Both the position numbers and the translations under genes were made by a program. From NCBI GenBank assembly GCA_023384675.1, contig JAHDVK010000010.1, forward strand, positions 1 through 64,000: a DNA stretch of 64,000 nt, given 5' to 3'. The stretch comes from Bryobacteraceae bacterium (lineage in GTDB: Bacteria; Acidobacteriota; Terriglobia; Bryobacterales; Bryobacteraceae). The notes beneath the pieces were generated by a model that made no database searches, was not told the origin of the DNA, and saw only the letters and a list, made by a program, of their open reading frames with translations. Below are positions 47,885 to 57,624 of the stretch, in pieces; within the stretch, counting starts at the first letter, position 1; each line of letters begins with the position of its first letter.

Positions 47885-50800
47885 TTGAACCTCTTCCGGA
47901 AGAGAAAATCGACGCCGAAGGCGCCGTTTTCGTCGCGTACGGCGATGGCGCTCCACTGGCGGCTCAGATCCCATTCCAGGCGGATGATCTGTTGCGAACT
48001 CCGGCTCAGGTTCGAGGAAAACGTGAGCGTGATGTCGCGGGAAAGCGACTGCTCGATGGTGAGGCGCGCCTGGGGGATGTTCTCGACGCCGGTGACGTTC
48101 GGGTCGATTTTGATGCGGCTGACGCCGAAGAACTTCTCAACGCGGCTCGATACCGAAGCACTCAACGCCCCGCCCAGCAGCGTGTTCGAAGCTTCAGCCA
48201 GCATATTGGTGCCCGCGCCGGTCTGCTGCGCGCTCGGGCTGAGCATCTGCTGCTGCAAGCCGGTGGAGGTGGCTGTGGGCGCGCGGCCGACGGTGAGCAA
48301 GGCCAGGATTTCGCGCGACTGCAGCGGCGGTTCGGAGCGGTAGTTAACATTCAGCCGCGTCAAAGGCCCGCTGACGCCGATGTAGACCACGACGCCGCGG
48401 ATGCGCGTCTCCAGGTCGAGGTTGATCGAGGGCTGAATCGTGGCTGTGTTGTAGAAGAGGATCTCGCCACGCGAAATCGTGTAGCGGTTGCCGAAGAAGT
48501 TGATTTCGCCCTGGTTGACGTTCACCGAACCGAGCACAACCGGCTTCGCAAGGCTGCCGCGGACGCGCAAATCGGCCTCGGTTTGCAGGTCCTGGGTGTA
48601 GTCGGTCTGGAAGGTGGCGTCGGGGGAAGTCCGGACGCGGATGTCGAACTGCAGGTTGCGCAGGAAGTCGTTCTGGGTGGCAGGGACCGGAATCGGGTTG
48701 CCGGAACCGGCGATGAGGCTGGCGAAGTCGCCGCGCGAGCTGAAACCCGAGCGTTGGACGGTGACCAGACCGGAGAGCAGGCTCGCGTTCTGGGAACCTG
48801 TGAGGCTGAGGTCGGAATTCACCGTTGTGCTGACGCCTTCCGGATAGCGGACGCGCACGCCCTGCGCCTTGGCCTGGAGGCGGTAGCTCCATTCGCCGCC
48901 GCCGAAGCCGATGAAGCCGCCGAGGGAGAGCACGCCGCCGCCCGTGGTGGCGGTCATTTTCTCGATGCTCGCGCGGTCGCGGTCGAAGTAGATCGAGCCA
49001 TTGGCCTGTTCGAGGCCGTTGGTGAGCCCGCGCAGGAAGAGCGAGCCATCGTGAATCGTCATGCGGCCGCTGACGTCGGGATCGTTGGCGGCGCCGCGCA
49101 GGTTGGCACTTATGCGGGCCACGCCGCCGGCGAGCAGGTCAGGTTCGAAATTCGTCAGTACGCCGAGATTCACAGTTCCGCTCAAGCTGATGTCCCAGGG
49201 GCGGGTGGAGTTGAAGTCATAGATGCCCGCGATGGTGATGCTGGTGTCCAGTCCCGTGAGCCGGGCGCTGGAGACGCGTACGCCGTTGGCATCCACGTCG
49301 AACCGCAGGGGGCCGGCGTTGCGGAGGGTGAAGTTCTGGGCGGATGTTCCCTCATCCGGCTCGGGGGCGATCTCGAGCCGCGGCACCGTGACCACAGCCA
49401 CGGCCTGCGAGGGTTCGGCCAGGTCGCCGCGCCAGCGCATCTCCGCGGTCAGCACGCCGCGCAGCGGCGGCGTCTCCGTTTCGAGCCAGCCCAGCAGAGT
49501 CGCCAGCGGCAGATCGGCGAGGCGCAGCGAGCCATCGGCGGGATACTGAGGTTCCAGCCGGACGACTGCGTCGCCGGCGAGCGGGGTCTGATCCACGCGC
49601 CCGCTCAAGGCCAGCCGCAGCACCTGCTGGTCCGTGCGCGCTTCCACCTTCAAGGCGCCAAGTGCGCGCTTGCCGTCGCGGATGCCTCCAAGGTCGAGCA
49701 CGCCGTTGAGCCGCCGCAGAGCGAAGCCGCCGTTGGTGACGGAGAAGACGGCTTCGGCCTGCAGCGCCACGGTCCCGTCCGCGCCCTCGTGCTTCGCTCG
49801 CACGGTTTCGAACTGCGCCAGCCGAAAGCCCTTGGTCTCCAGGCGGACCGCCGCTTCGCCATTGCGCCAGTCGCCGTCAGGATGGCGATAGGCGCCGCTG
49901 AACGCCAGCGTGGCGGCATCCAGTTCGAGTTCGCCTTGCAGCCGGACGGATTCCGCGCTTTCCGCTTTGAGCCGCCCGTTCAGTTTGGCGAACTTCTCGC
50001 CGGCGATATTTACCTGGCGGCCCTGCCAGCGCAGCGTGCCGCGGGGCGCATCGAGCGTGCCTGACGCGTCCAGCATCGCGTCGATGGTTCCCTCGACGGT
50101 GAACTGCGCACCTGCCTGCCGGGCTACTTCCGTGAGGCGCAGCCCACGGGCCTGCAGTGCGGCGGTGAATGCGGCGGTATCGGCAAGCTTCCAATCGTTC
50201 AACGCGAAGCGGAGCCGGCCTTCCAGCGTGGCCCCGTTCTGCTCCAGGCGGAGTTGTTCTAATTCGAGTTCCCGTTCGCTCACCTCAAAGCGGGCGGCAG
50301 CCTTTGTGAACTGCAAAGACTCCCACAGCGCGCGCTCCGCCTGGACGCTGCCCTGAATCCGCGGCGAAGCCAGAGGACCATCGACCACGGCCTGCGCCTG
50401 CAACGAGCCGCCCTGCAGGCGGATCGGAAGCTGCACATCCCTTCCGGCCAGAAGCGACAGCGCGGGTTCGAGCTCGCGGGGATTCGTGGAGAACAGGCCG
50501 GCTTTGACCGATTCGCCCAGCACGCCCTCCGCGCTCAACCGCGACGAGGGCGTGGCCAGATGCGCGCTCTCGATTCTGACCACGTTGCCCTGTTGACGCC
50601 ATTCGCCCGCCACCTGCCCTTCCAGCGCGAGTTGCCCCTCCACGGGAGCCACGCGGACATCCGCCTGCGCCACAGTCTGGTGGAAACCGTCGCCGTCGAT
50701 CTGCGCCGACACGGCGACCGGCCCGGTGAGGAGCGCGTCCCAGGGGAAGTCCTCGGTCCGCGCCGCCTTCATGATGCCCCCGAGCGGCATCGCGCGCGCT

Positions 50801-51855
50801 TCACCCTGCACATCCAGTAGCCGCCATTCACGCACGCGCACCGTGCCACCCCAGGAGCCGCCCAGCGCGGCGACATCGGCTTCGGGGAGCCAGAGCTCTT
50901 CGGGGCGCCACTGGAAGCGCGCCGCCAGCCGGGCGTCCTTCAGAGTGAAGTCCTCGAGTTCCAATCGCAGACTCTCCCCGTTCACGCGCCCTTCCGCCCG
51001 CCAGCCTTCGGATTCGCCGTAACTGAACCGGCCATCGAGGCGCGCGCGCCCCCCGTCGAGCACCAGCTCCGGCCATTCATGCAGCTTCACTTCCGCCGTG
51101 AGGGCGCCCCCCACGCGTGGAGCCCGGAAGTCCTCGATCACGGCATCGCCTTCGACATAAGAGCTGAGCCGGGCCACGCGCACCCGTTCCACGGCCACGC
51201 GCCGGGGCCCCAGCGTACCCGCGGCCTGCATCTGAAAATCGCTGTGCCCGAGGGCCGCGAAGCGGCCCACGCCGAGCGTAAAGGCCAGCGTTTCCGGGCC
51301 TGCCAGAATGAGCACGGCATCGAGCTGTTCCGCATGCGCCCGCAATGGAATTTCGCGCGAGTCGTAATGCAACAGGCCGTCCGCGACGGCCAGCCGGCCG
51401 ATGCGCAGCCGCAGCAGGTCCTCGATGACATTCGCGCCGGGAGCGCGCGGCCGGCGGGGCGAGGGGAGATTGGTGGATCCGTCTTCCGCCACGTAGATGT
51501 GGACGGCGGGCCGCTCGATGGTCAGTGAGCGCAACTCAACATCGCGCTGCAGAAGCGAACGCACATGAATCGCCAGCTCGATGGAAGGGATGTGCGCCAG
51601 CGGCTCGCGGCCCAGGGGTTCGAGCCCATGAATCGTGAAGCCGTCCACGCGCGCCGTCATCGCGCTCCAGTCATAGTGGAAGCCCTGCAACTCGACGCGC
51701 CCGCCGGTGGCATCCTCGGTGACCTGGATGATCTTTACGCGCACCTTTTCCCGGAACCACTCGCTGCGCAAGACAAGCAGGCTCGCACCCGCCGCCAGGA
51801 TGAGCGCCGCCGCGAGCGTGCCCGCCGCCCATGCCCACCGGCGCCGCGCGGTCAC
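47881..51855 (-). CDS. tamB: TamB-family translocation and assembly module protein
   Basis: About 1324 residues from a GTG at 51855 that overlaps the stop of the SurA-like gene (GTGA). One N-terminal membrane anchor (WAWAAGTLAAALILAAGASLLVL) is followed by a long repetitive beta-strand region of AsmA/TamB type and a C-terminal DUF490 domain (about 980-1324) ending in IRLEWDLSRQWSAIAVRDE. TamB bridges the periplasm, probably moving phospholipid to the outer membrane or helping barrel assembly with an Omp85 partner, here encoded two genes upstream. A longer frame to 51912 is not needed. Confidence 0.9.
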   Translation of the reverse strand: MTARRRWAWAAGTLAAALILAAGASLLVLRSEWFREKVRVKIIQVTEDATGGRVELQGFHYDWSAMTARVDGFTIHGLEPLGREPLAHIPSIELAIHVRSLLQRDVELRSLTIERPAVHIYVAEDGSTNLPSPRRPRAPGANVIEDLLRLRIGRLAVADGLLHYDSREIPLRAHAEQLDAVLILAGPETLAFTLGVGRFAALGHSDFQMQAAGTLGPRRVAVERVRVARLSSYVEGDAVIEDFRAPRVGGALTAEVKLHEWPELVLDGGRARLDGRFSYGESEGWRAEGRVNGESLRLELEDFTLKDARLAARFQWRPEELWLPEADVAALGGSWGGTVRVREWRLLDVQGEARAMPLGGIMKAARTEDFPWDALLTGPVAVSAQIDGDGFHQTVAQADVRVAPVEGQLALEGQVAGEWRQQGNVVRIESAHLATPSSRLSAEGVLGESVKAGLFSTNPRELEPALSLLAGRDVQLPIRLQGGSLQAQAVVDGPLASPRIQGSVQAERALWESLQFTKAAARFEVSERELELEQLRLEQNGATLEGRLRFALNDWKLADTAAFTAALQARGLRLTEVARQAGAQFTVEGTIDAMLDASGTLDAPRGTLRWQGRQVNIAGEKFAKLNGRLKAESAESVRLQGELELDAATLAFSGAYRHPDGDWRNGEAAVRLETKGFRLAQFETVRAKHEGADGTVALQAEAVFSVTNGGFALRRLNGVLDLGGIRDGKRALGALKVEARTDQQVLRLALSGRVDQTPLAGDAVVRLEPQYPADGSLRLADLPLATLLGWLETETPPLRGVLTAEMRWRGDLAEPSQAVAVVTVPRLEIAPEPDEGTSAQNFTLRNAGPLRFDVDANGVRVSSARLTGLDTSITIAGIYDFNSTRPWDISLSGTVNLGVLTNFEPDLLAGGVARISANLRGAANDPDVSGRMTIHDGSLFLRGLTNGLEQANGSIYFDRDRASIEKMTATTGGGVLSLGGFIGFGGGEWSYRLQAKAQGVRVRYPEGVSTTVNSDLSLTGSQNASLLSGLVTVQRSGFSSRGDFASLIAGSGNPIPVPATQNDFLRNLQFDIRVRTSPDATFQTDYTQDLQTEADLRVRGSLAKPVVLGSVNVNQGEINFFGNRYTISRGEILFYNTATIQPSINLDLETRIRGVVVYIGVSGPLTRLNVNYRSEPPLQSREILALLTVGRAPTATSTGLQQQMLSPSAQQTGAGTNMLAEASNTLLGGALSASVSSRVEKFFGVSRIKIDPNVTGVENIPQARLTIEQSLSRDITLTFSSNLSRSSQQIIRLEWDLSRQWSAIAVRDENGAFGVDFLFRKRFK

Positions 51856-52505
51856 TGGAAGGCCTCCTCGTGGTAGCGGATCTTCGCTAACTGGCGGCCT
51901 TGTTCCAGCCACTCTTCGAGCACCTGGTTCTCCTTGCGCGAAGCCAGGATGCCCACCACGCGCTCGCGGACCTCGGCCAGCGGCGGCGGCGGCTGATCCG
52001 GCGCCATCTGCCGCAGGCGAGGCATGTACTCCTGCTCGTAATAATCGCGCGCTTCCTCATCACTGATCTGCACGCTCGGGCTGAATCGGAACTGAATGAA
52101 GCGCAGCAGCGTGGCCTGCCAATAGAGTTCCTGGAGAAAATCCTGGGAGGTGAACCCATACTTGGCGAGTTCCGCCTCGAATCGCTCTTCCGTCAGTCCC
52201 AGCCTTTCGCGGTAAGCGTCCACGCTGCTCCGCACCTCGGCCATGGGGATGGGGGTGTAGCGGCTGAGGCTCATTTCGCGGCGGACCAGAGCCTGATCGA
52301 TGAGCCGCGCGGCCGCCGCCCGGCGCGCTTCGGGCGTGTCGTCCGCCGGCTTGCCTTCGAGGTAGGCGTTCATGCGCAGTTGGCGCTGGATGGCGCTCAG
52401 TGTGATCACACCGAGATCAAGCGACACCGCCACGCGGTCGATAATCTCTTGCGCCGCCGCCGTTCCGGAGGCCGTCACAATCATCGCTGCGATGAGGACG
52501 CGCAT
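51852..52505 (-). CDS. SurA-N-like periplasmic chaperone without PPIase domain
   Basis: A 217-residue protein with signal peptide (MRVLIAAMIVTASGTAAAQ). IIDRVAVSLDLGVITLSAIQRQLRM and the helical region through AAAARLIDQALVRREMSLSRY resemble the N-terminal domain of SurA/PpiD chaperones. The C-terminal part has EEARDYYEQEYMPRLR. No parvulin domain is present. It probably escorts barrel proteins in the periplasm. The start overlaps the end of the Omp85 gene (TGATG) and the stop overlaps tamB. Confidence 0.8.
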   Translation of the reverse strand: MRVLIAAMIVTASGTAAAQEIIDRVAVSLDLGVITLSAIQRQLRMNAYLEGKPADDTPEARRAAAARLIDQALVRREMSLSRYTPIPMAEVRSSVDAYRERLGLTEERFEAELAKYGFTSQDFLQELYWQATLLRFIQFRFSPSVQISDEEARDYYEQEYMPRLRQMAPDQPPPPLAEVRERVVGILASRKENQVLEEWLEQGRQLAKIRYHEEAFQ

Positions 52506-55441
52506 CAGAAGCTCTGCCCGATCGAGAAATGAAATTGGAACGGACGCACCCGCTGCGGCACTTCAAAGCGCCCGGTCCGGTTAATTAAATCATCCCGCGT
52601 TCCACGGAAGCCCACAAATCGCGGCGAGTTCGGCGCATAGGCCAGATCCACGCGCACCGGACCGACGGGAGTCTTCAGCCGGATGCCGATGCCGCCCGCA
52701 TGCACGGTGTAATCGAAGTCCGCGCGGTCCCGCTGCCGGTAGCGCCACGAGATGTTCGACAGGCTCGAATACACATTGCCCATGTCGTGAAACAGCACCG
52801 CGCCGAGATTGTCGCCCAGCAGCGGAAAGCGCAATTCGGTGCCGAAGAAGACAAACGAGTTGCCGCCTACGGGAAAGCCCGTCACCGGGTCGCGCTGCCC
52901 GGCCTGGTTTTCGGGGAATCCGCGGTGAGAGTTCGCGCCTCCGGCGAAAAAGCGCTCGGCCAGCGGAACGGGGGCGTCCTGAAGGTTATAAAGCCAGCCA
53001 ATGGTGGCAGTGCGCGCCAGCACGAGGTTTCGGCGCAACCGGTGGTAGGTCGAGTTGCGCGCCGAGAGGCGGGTGTATCCGGCCGCGCGGGCCAGGACGC
53101 CGGGCGCGTAGCCGAAGTCCACGGTATTGTAAACGCCGCGGGTGGAGTCGAGCGGGTCGTCGCGCCGGTCCTGGATGAACGAACTGGAGAACAAGGTCAC
53201 CGACACCGGCTGCGAGAAGACCGGGATGAGGTTGGGATCGATCTTGAGCGTCTGCTCGTCCAGACTCACATTGCGGACGATGATGCGGTATTGCAGCGTG
53301 TTCGCGCGCGACAGCCGCTGGCCGATCTGCACCGCGCTTTCCAGGCGGGTCGAGGTAAACGTGCGGATGTCCTGCGAGCGGTCGATGAGATTGGAAAATG
53401 TGAGGTTGACATCCTCGTTGCCGCGGAATTGCGGCGCGAAATAATTGAGCAGCGCGCGGCGCTGAAAGCGCGATACGCGCACCGTGCCGCTCGCCGTATG
53501 GCCCAGCCCGCCGAAGTTCGAGCGGCCAACACTCACCTGCGCGCGCGGGCTGAATCCCGCCGCGCCGGCCGGCGAGTCGAACGTCGCGCCGCCGCCGCCA
53601 AGGCGCCCGAACTCCGCTCCTAAGCCGAGGTTCAGCGAGTACCGGCGCGCCTCTTCCACGTGCATCAGCACGTACTTGTTGCGCTCGCGGCCGGCGGGGT
53701 TCTGCACGGCGACATCCACCTTGGCGAAGATCCCCAAATCATAAAGCTGACGTTGTGTTTCAACGATCGCGCCCTGCGATAGCGGTTCGTCGGGGCTCAC
53801 CAGAATCCGGTTCGCCACCAGGTCCGGCTGCGTCACCCGCAGGCCGTTCACCAGCACGTCGCGGACGAAGTTGCGGCGGCCTTCGTTTACCGTGTAGCGC
53901 AGTTCCACGCGCTGTTCGCCTTCCACGGGAATCGTGAGCGCGTCGAACGTCGCCTCGGGATAGCCATTGTTGAAATACCAATTGAGGATGCTGTCGCGGT
54001 CGTTGGCGACGTTCACCACGCTGAAGGGCTGCCCGGGCGTGGAGGTCAACAGTGATCCGATCGTGTCCAGCAGCCGGGGGTTCACGCCGGCGAGATCCAG
54101 GTCCGCCACGAACCACTGGGGGCCTTCGTCGATGAAGATCTTCACCGCCAGATCTTGCGCCTTGCCCCCGTAATTCTGCTCTACCTCCGACTTCACCGTG
54201 GCGTCGCGGAAACCGTTACTGCGGTATAGGTCCAGCAGCACGTCGCGATCCCGTTCGAGCAGGGCGCGCGAGAAGCGCCCCCGGCGGTATTGGGGAAAGC
54301 GCGCCGGCGTGATGGACAGGCGCTCGCGGATCGTTTCGTCGCGGAAGTAGAGGTTGCCGGAGAATTCCAGGTGCGCAAGCCGGTAGCGGGGTCCGCGCTC
54401 GATCACATAGGTGATTGACTGTTCGCCGCGCGCGTCCGGTTCCGTCACGCGGAAGCCGGCCTGGGCGTCGAAATGGCCGCGCGCCTGAAAATGCTCGATG
54501 AGGTTGTTCTGACCTTCGAGCAGCAGTTCGCGGTCCACGGTGCGCTCCTGATAGACGGGCACGAGGTCGCGCAACAGGCCCCTGCTGAGCTTGGCGCCCT
54601 CGGCGCGGATCAGCACGCGCGGTCCGGCTTCGATCTCGAGTTGAGGCTGCACCGTGTTTGAGGCCTCATCGTAGTTCAGCGCCTTCAGCGTGACCCGCGC
54701 CAGCAGATGGTCGCGCTTCAAGTAAGACGCCCGCAGCTTCTCCAGCCCCTCGCTCACGCGCTGCTCGGTGATCTCCTTCCAGCCGCGCAGGCCCCACCAT
54801 CGCTGCCAGCTTGTGGACCGGATCAGCCGCCCCTCGCTCCGGTCCGGAGTGCCCGTGATGATTGGCCGGGTGAAGCGGGCGCGCTCGCCGGGGGTGACGT
54901 GGAAATGGACGCTGGTCTCCTGCGTTCGCGCGCGCCTCTCCAAATCGTACTGGACCTGCGCGTTGTAGAACCCGTTCGTCCGCAGCACCTCCTGCAGGGC
55001 CGCTACCGCCGTGGGAAGGTCCTGATCCTCCTCGAGCGGCAGACCCAACTCAAGTCGCGTCGCGCTTGCGAGTCGCGCCGGATTCGGCGGTTCTGGCACG
55101 CCCGTCACCGTCACCGCGCTCACGAACGTTTCGGGCGTGGTGTGAAACGTCAGCGCGACTCCTCCATTCTCAGGTTCAGCCGTGACGTAGATGTCCTGAT
55201 AGCGCCCGGTGGCGAACAGGCGCTCGATCGCCTCGCTCAAGCGGCTTTCGTCGAAGGGATCGCCCGGGCGCACGCCGAGCGAGAGCCCGATCTGGTCGCG
55301 GCTCAACGGCTGATCGCGAGGTTCGAGGTAGATCGCCGTGATGCGCTGTCCGCTGTAACGCCCGGCCTGCGCGGCGAGACGTTCCGCGCCAAAGGCCCAA
55401 AGACAGGCGATTACCGCGACTAGAAGCCCGGTTCGGGTCAC
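52505..55441 (-). CDS. Omp85-family outer membrane assembly protein (seven POTRA domains)
   Basis: A 978-residue outer-membrane protein with signal peptide (MTRTGLLVAVIACLWAFGAERLAAQ). By hand I can divide residues about 28-600 into seven POTRA-like units, several ending in the typical 'xExGP' turn (for example VIERGP, FIDEGP, VNEGR). The C-terminal 380 residues form a 16-strand barrel, with FFAGGANSHRGFPENQ as the lid-loop motif (RG..) and a final strand ending FHFSIGQSF. It inserts barrel proteins (BamA) or works with TamB (TamA); the operon favours the latter, the POTRA number fits neither E. coli protein. Confidence 0.9.
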   Translation of the reverse strand: MTRTGLLVAVIACLWAFGAERLAAQAGRYSGQRITAIYLEPRDQPLSRDQIGLSLGVRPGDPFDESRLSEAIERLFATGRYQDIYVTAEPENGGVALTFHTTPETFVSAVTVTGVPEPPNPARLASATRLELGLPLEEDQDLPTAVAALQEVLRTNGFYNAQVQYDLERRARTQETSVHFHVTPGERARFTRPIITGTPDRSEGRLIRSTSWQRWWGLRGWKEITEQRVSEGLEKLRASYLKRDHLLARVTLKALNYDEASNTVQPQLEIEAGPRVLIRAEGAKLSRGLLRDLVPVYQERTVDRELLLEGQNNLIEHFQARGHFDAQAGFRVTEPDARGEQSITYVIERGPRYRLAHLEFSGNLYFRDETIRERLSITPARFPQYRRGRFSRALLERDRDVLLDLYRSNGFRDATVKSEVEQNYGGKAQDLAVKIFIDEGPQWFVADLDLAGVNPRLLDTIGSLLTSTPGQPFSVVNVANDRDSILNWYFNNGYPEATFDALTIPVEGEQRVELRYTVNEGRRNFVRDVLVNGLRVTQPDLVANRILVSPDEPLSQGAIVETQRQLYDLGIFAKVDVAVQNPAGRERNKYVLMHVEEARRYSLNLGLGAEFGRLGGGGATFDSPAGAAGFSPRAQVSVGRSNFGGLGHTASGTVRVSRFQRRALLNYFAPQFRGNEDVNLTFSNLIDRSQDIRTFTSTRLESAVQIGQRLSRANTLQYRIIVRNVSLDEQTLKIDPNLIPVFSQPVSVTLFSSSFIQDRRDDPLDSTRGVYNTVDFGYAPGVLARAAGYTRLSARNSTYHRLRRNLVLARTATIGWLYNLQDAPVPLAERFFAGGANSHRGFPENQAGQRDPVTGFPVGGNSFVFFGTELRFPLLGDNLGAVLFHDMGNVYSSLSNISWRYRQRDRADFDYTVHAGGIGIRLKTPVGPVRVDLAYAPNSPRFVGFRGTRDDLINRTGRFEVPQRVRPFQFHFSIGQSF

Positions 55442-55486
55442 GTCCTTTTATCATACCAATGGCCCCGCTGGTACCATTCTGGATAG

Positions 55487-56503
55487 ATGACCGCCGCCCA
55501 CAGGGACCGCTATTCGCGCCAGATTCGCTTCTCCGGCTGGGGTGAGCAAGGGCAGAGCCGGCTCGGTGAGGCGACAGTCGCCATTGTGGGCTGCGGAGCG
55601 CTCGGCGCCTTCCAGGCCGGGGCGCTCGCCCGCGCCGGCGCCGGACGCCTGCTGCTCATCGACCGGGATTACGTCGAACTGTCCAACCTCCAGCGCCAGT
55701 GGCTCTACACCGAGGCCGACGCTGCCGAAGCCCTGCCCAAGGCCGCCGCCGCCGCCCGCCATCTCGCCGCGATCAACGCCGAAGTCGAAGTCGAGGCGCA
55801 CATCGCCGACCTGAACCCGGCCACCATCGACGACTTGCTGGACGGCGCCACGCTCGTCCTCGACGCCACCGACAACTTCGAGACGCGCTATCTCATCAAC
55901 GACTGGTGCGTCACCCGGGCTCTGCCCTGGATCTACGGCGGCGCCGTGGGCGGCTACGGCCTCGCCATGCCCATCCTGCCCGGCCGGACCGCCTGTTTCG
56001 AGTGCATCTACCCCGAACCGCCCGCCGGCGCGCAACCCACGTGCGAAACCGCGGGGGTCGTCAACACCATCACCGCCATCGTGGCGGCCTGGCAGACGTC
56101 TCTCGCCTTTCGCATCCTCACCGGCGGCGAAGTGGAACCCCGGATCTCGACCTTCGACGTCTGGACCGGCCAGACCCGCCAGATTGCGATGCCATCCCGC
56201 GACCCGGACTGCCCGGCCTGCGGACGGCGCACCTGCCGCCACCTCTCCGGCGAGGGCCGCCCCCCCATCTCGCTGTGCGGACGCAACGCGGTCCAGATCC
56301 ACGACCGCAAGCGGCCAGTCGATCTCGCCGCCCTCGCCGCGAGCCTTGCTCCGCTGGGCGAGGTGCGCGAAAACGGCTTCGCCCTGCGTTTCGTGAGCCC
56401 GCCATACGAACTCACCGTGTTCCCCGACGGCCGGGCCATCCTCAAAGGAACCACCGACCCCGCTCTCGCCCGAAGTCTTTATTCCCGCTACATCGGCAAC
56501 TAA
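55487..56503 (+). CDS. ThiF/MoeB-like adenylyltransferase (E1-like)
   Basis: A 338-residue E1-like enzyme. ATP-binding GCGALGA, DYVELSNLQRQWLY, DATDNFETRYLINDWC, zinc ligands CFECIY and CPACGRRTC, and a catalytic cysteine candidate in CETAGVVNTITAIVAAWQ. It adenylates and thiolates the C-terminus of a ubiquitin-like sulfur carrier (ThiS or MoaD). After the zinc site, about 80 residues form an extra C-terminal domain. No carrier gene is adjacent, so thiamine or molybdopterin use is undecided. Confidence 0.9.
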   Translation: MTAAHRDRYSRQIRFSGWGEQGQSRLGEATVAIVGCGALGAFQAGALARAGAGRLLLIDRDYVELSNLQRQWLYTEADAAEALPKAAAAARHLAAINAEVEVEAHIADLNPATIDDLLDGATLVLDATDNFETRYLINDWCVTRALPWIYGGAVGGYGLAMPILPGRTACFECIYPEPPAGAQPTCETAGVVNTITAIVAAWQTSLAFRILTGGEVEPRISTFDVWTGQTRQIAMPSRDPDCPACGRRTCRHLSGEGRPPISLCGRNAVQIHDRKRPVDLAALAASLAPLGEVRENGFALRFVSPPYELTVFPDGRAILKGTTDPALARSLYSRYIGN

Positions 56504-56537
56504 TCCAAGTTAGACTTGAGAAAGACCCACCCGCCGT

Positions 56538-56614
56538 GGGCGGTTAGCTCAGTTGGTTAGAGCGCCTGCCTTACAAGCAGGAGGTCGGGGGATCGTGACC
56601 CTCACCGCCCACCA
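56538..56614 (+). tRNA. tRNA-Val (anticodon TAC)
   Basis: A 77-nt cloverleaf: acceptor stem GGGCGGT (56538-56544) pairs with ACCGCCC (56604-56610), CCA is encoded (56612-56614), the D arm is TTAGCTCAGTTGGTTAGAG-like, and the anticodon loop CTTACAA gives TAC (Val). The T-stem GGGGG/CCCTC is intact, but the T-loop is ATCGTGA rather than TTCGAxT, with A at 54 and T at 58. Confidence 0.93.
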
Positions 56615-56681
56615 TTTAAAGTTGCACCAGTCCACCCCGGCTCACCCTGAAACCCGATTCTGCCTTGCCTCACTTTTCTGT

Positions 56682-56710
56682 TTGCGTATATTCGCCCTTT
56701 GTTCTATACT
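56682..56710 (+). promoter_or_regulatory. Predicted sigma70-type promoter for the DUF72 gene
   Basis: TTGCGT (56682-56687) and TATACT (56705-56710) are 17 nt apart, 30 bp upstream of the GTG start at 56740, which follows an AGGAG. Confidence 0.6.
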
Positions 56711-56739
56711 GAAAGAGAAGAAACAGCGAAGGAGCTACC

Positions 56740-57618
56740 GTGCCGCTGCCTGCAACTCTTCATCTCGGAGCCGCACTCGGGGCCGCCAAAGCGCCCGCGC
56801 TGGACTCTCTCGTGCGCTTTACCGGACTTGCGGAGATCACCTCCACCCTTCATGCCCCTCTCAAGCCTGAAATCGCCAGCCTGTACGCACGCAAAGCCGC
56901 GGCGAACCCGGACTTTCTCTTCGCCCCCCTGCTCGGCCGCCGTTTCACATACGACCGCGCCCTGGACGCCGAGTCCATCGCCGCCTGGAAGGCCGGCCTC
57001 TTTCCCCTCCTGCGCGCCAAACGCCTCGGAGTGCTCATCCTTCAATTTCCCTGGGCATTCCGCTTCACCCCAGAAAATCGCGAGCACCTGATCCAACTCC
57101 GGCGCGCCTACCGCGAATTCCCGCTCGCTGCGGAATTCCGCCACGACAGTTGGCTGGCCGACGAAGCCCGCGGCACGTTGATCGACTACCGCCTCGCCTT
57201 CGTCAATATCGACCAGCCCGCCCATTTCCGCGCCATGCCGCCTGCAGCCCTGCTGACCTCGGGGCTCGCCGTTGTCCGCCTGCATGGACGCCTGCCGCCG
57301 GTAGCCCTCCAGCGCTTCGAGCCCGCGCCGCCGCCGCGGCCCTACCTGTATTCGCTCGACGAGCTCGAAACGTGGCTCCCGCGGATCCGCCGCCTGACGG
57401 ACCACGCCTCCCGCACTCTCGTCATCACCGCGAACGCCGGCCCGGACCATGCCCTGGTAAACGCGCTTCAGTTGGGTGAAATGCTCGGCGCCTCGCCCTT
57501 GATGGCGCCCGCGCCCCTGATCCGCCGATTTCCCGCCGAACTGGCCGCCTTTCGCGCAAACCGGCCCGTGCAAACCACATTTCTGCGCGAGGATCTGCCC
57601 GCGCGCGCTGTCGCGTGA
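56740..57618 (+). CDS. DUF72 family protein
   Basis: A 292-residue TIM-barrel-like protein from a GTG start. It shows SLYARKAAANPDFLFAPLL, KRLGVLILQFPWAFRFTPEN, FPLAAEFRHDSW and LALV-type VVRLHGR, the classical DUF72 blocks, and a C-terminal TLVITANAGPDHALVNALQL. No characterised function in bacteria. It has its own promoter (56682-56710). Confidence 0.85.
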   Translation: MPLPATLHLGAALGAAKAPALDSLVRFTGLAEITSTLHAPLKPEIASLYARKAAANPDFLFAPLLGRRFTYDRALDAESIAAWKAGLFPLLRAKRLGVLILQFPWAFRFTPENREHLIQLRRAYREFPLAAEFRHDSWLADEARGTLIDYRLAFVNIDQPAHFRAMPPAALLTSGLAVVRLHGRLPPVALQRFEPAPPPRPYLYSLDELETWLPRIRRLTDHASRTLVITANAGPDHALVNALQLGEMLGASPLMAPAPLIRRFPAELAAFRANRPVQTTFLREDLPARAVA

Positions 57619-57624
57619 GCTTCC

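Noticed and set aside
47992-50064. Open frame of 690 codons on the plus strand
   Set aside because: Antisense to tamB with no domain similarity; an artefact of codon bias.
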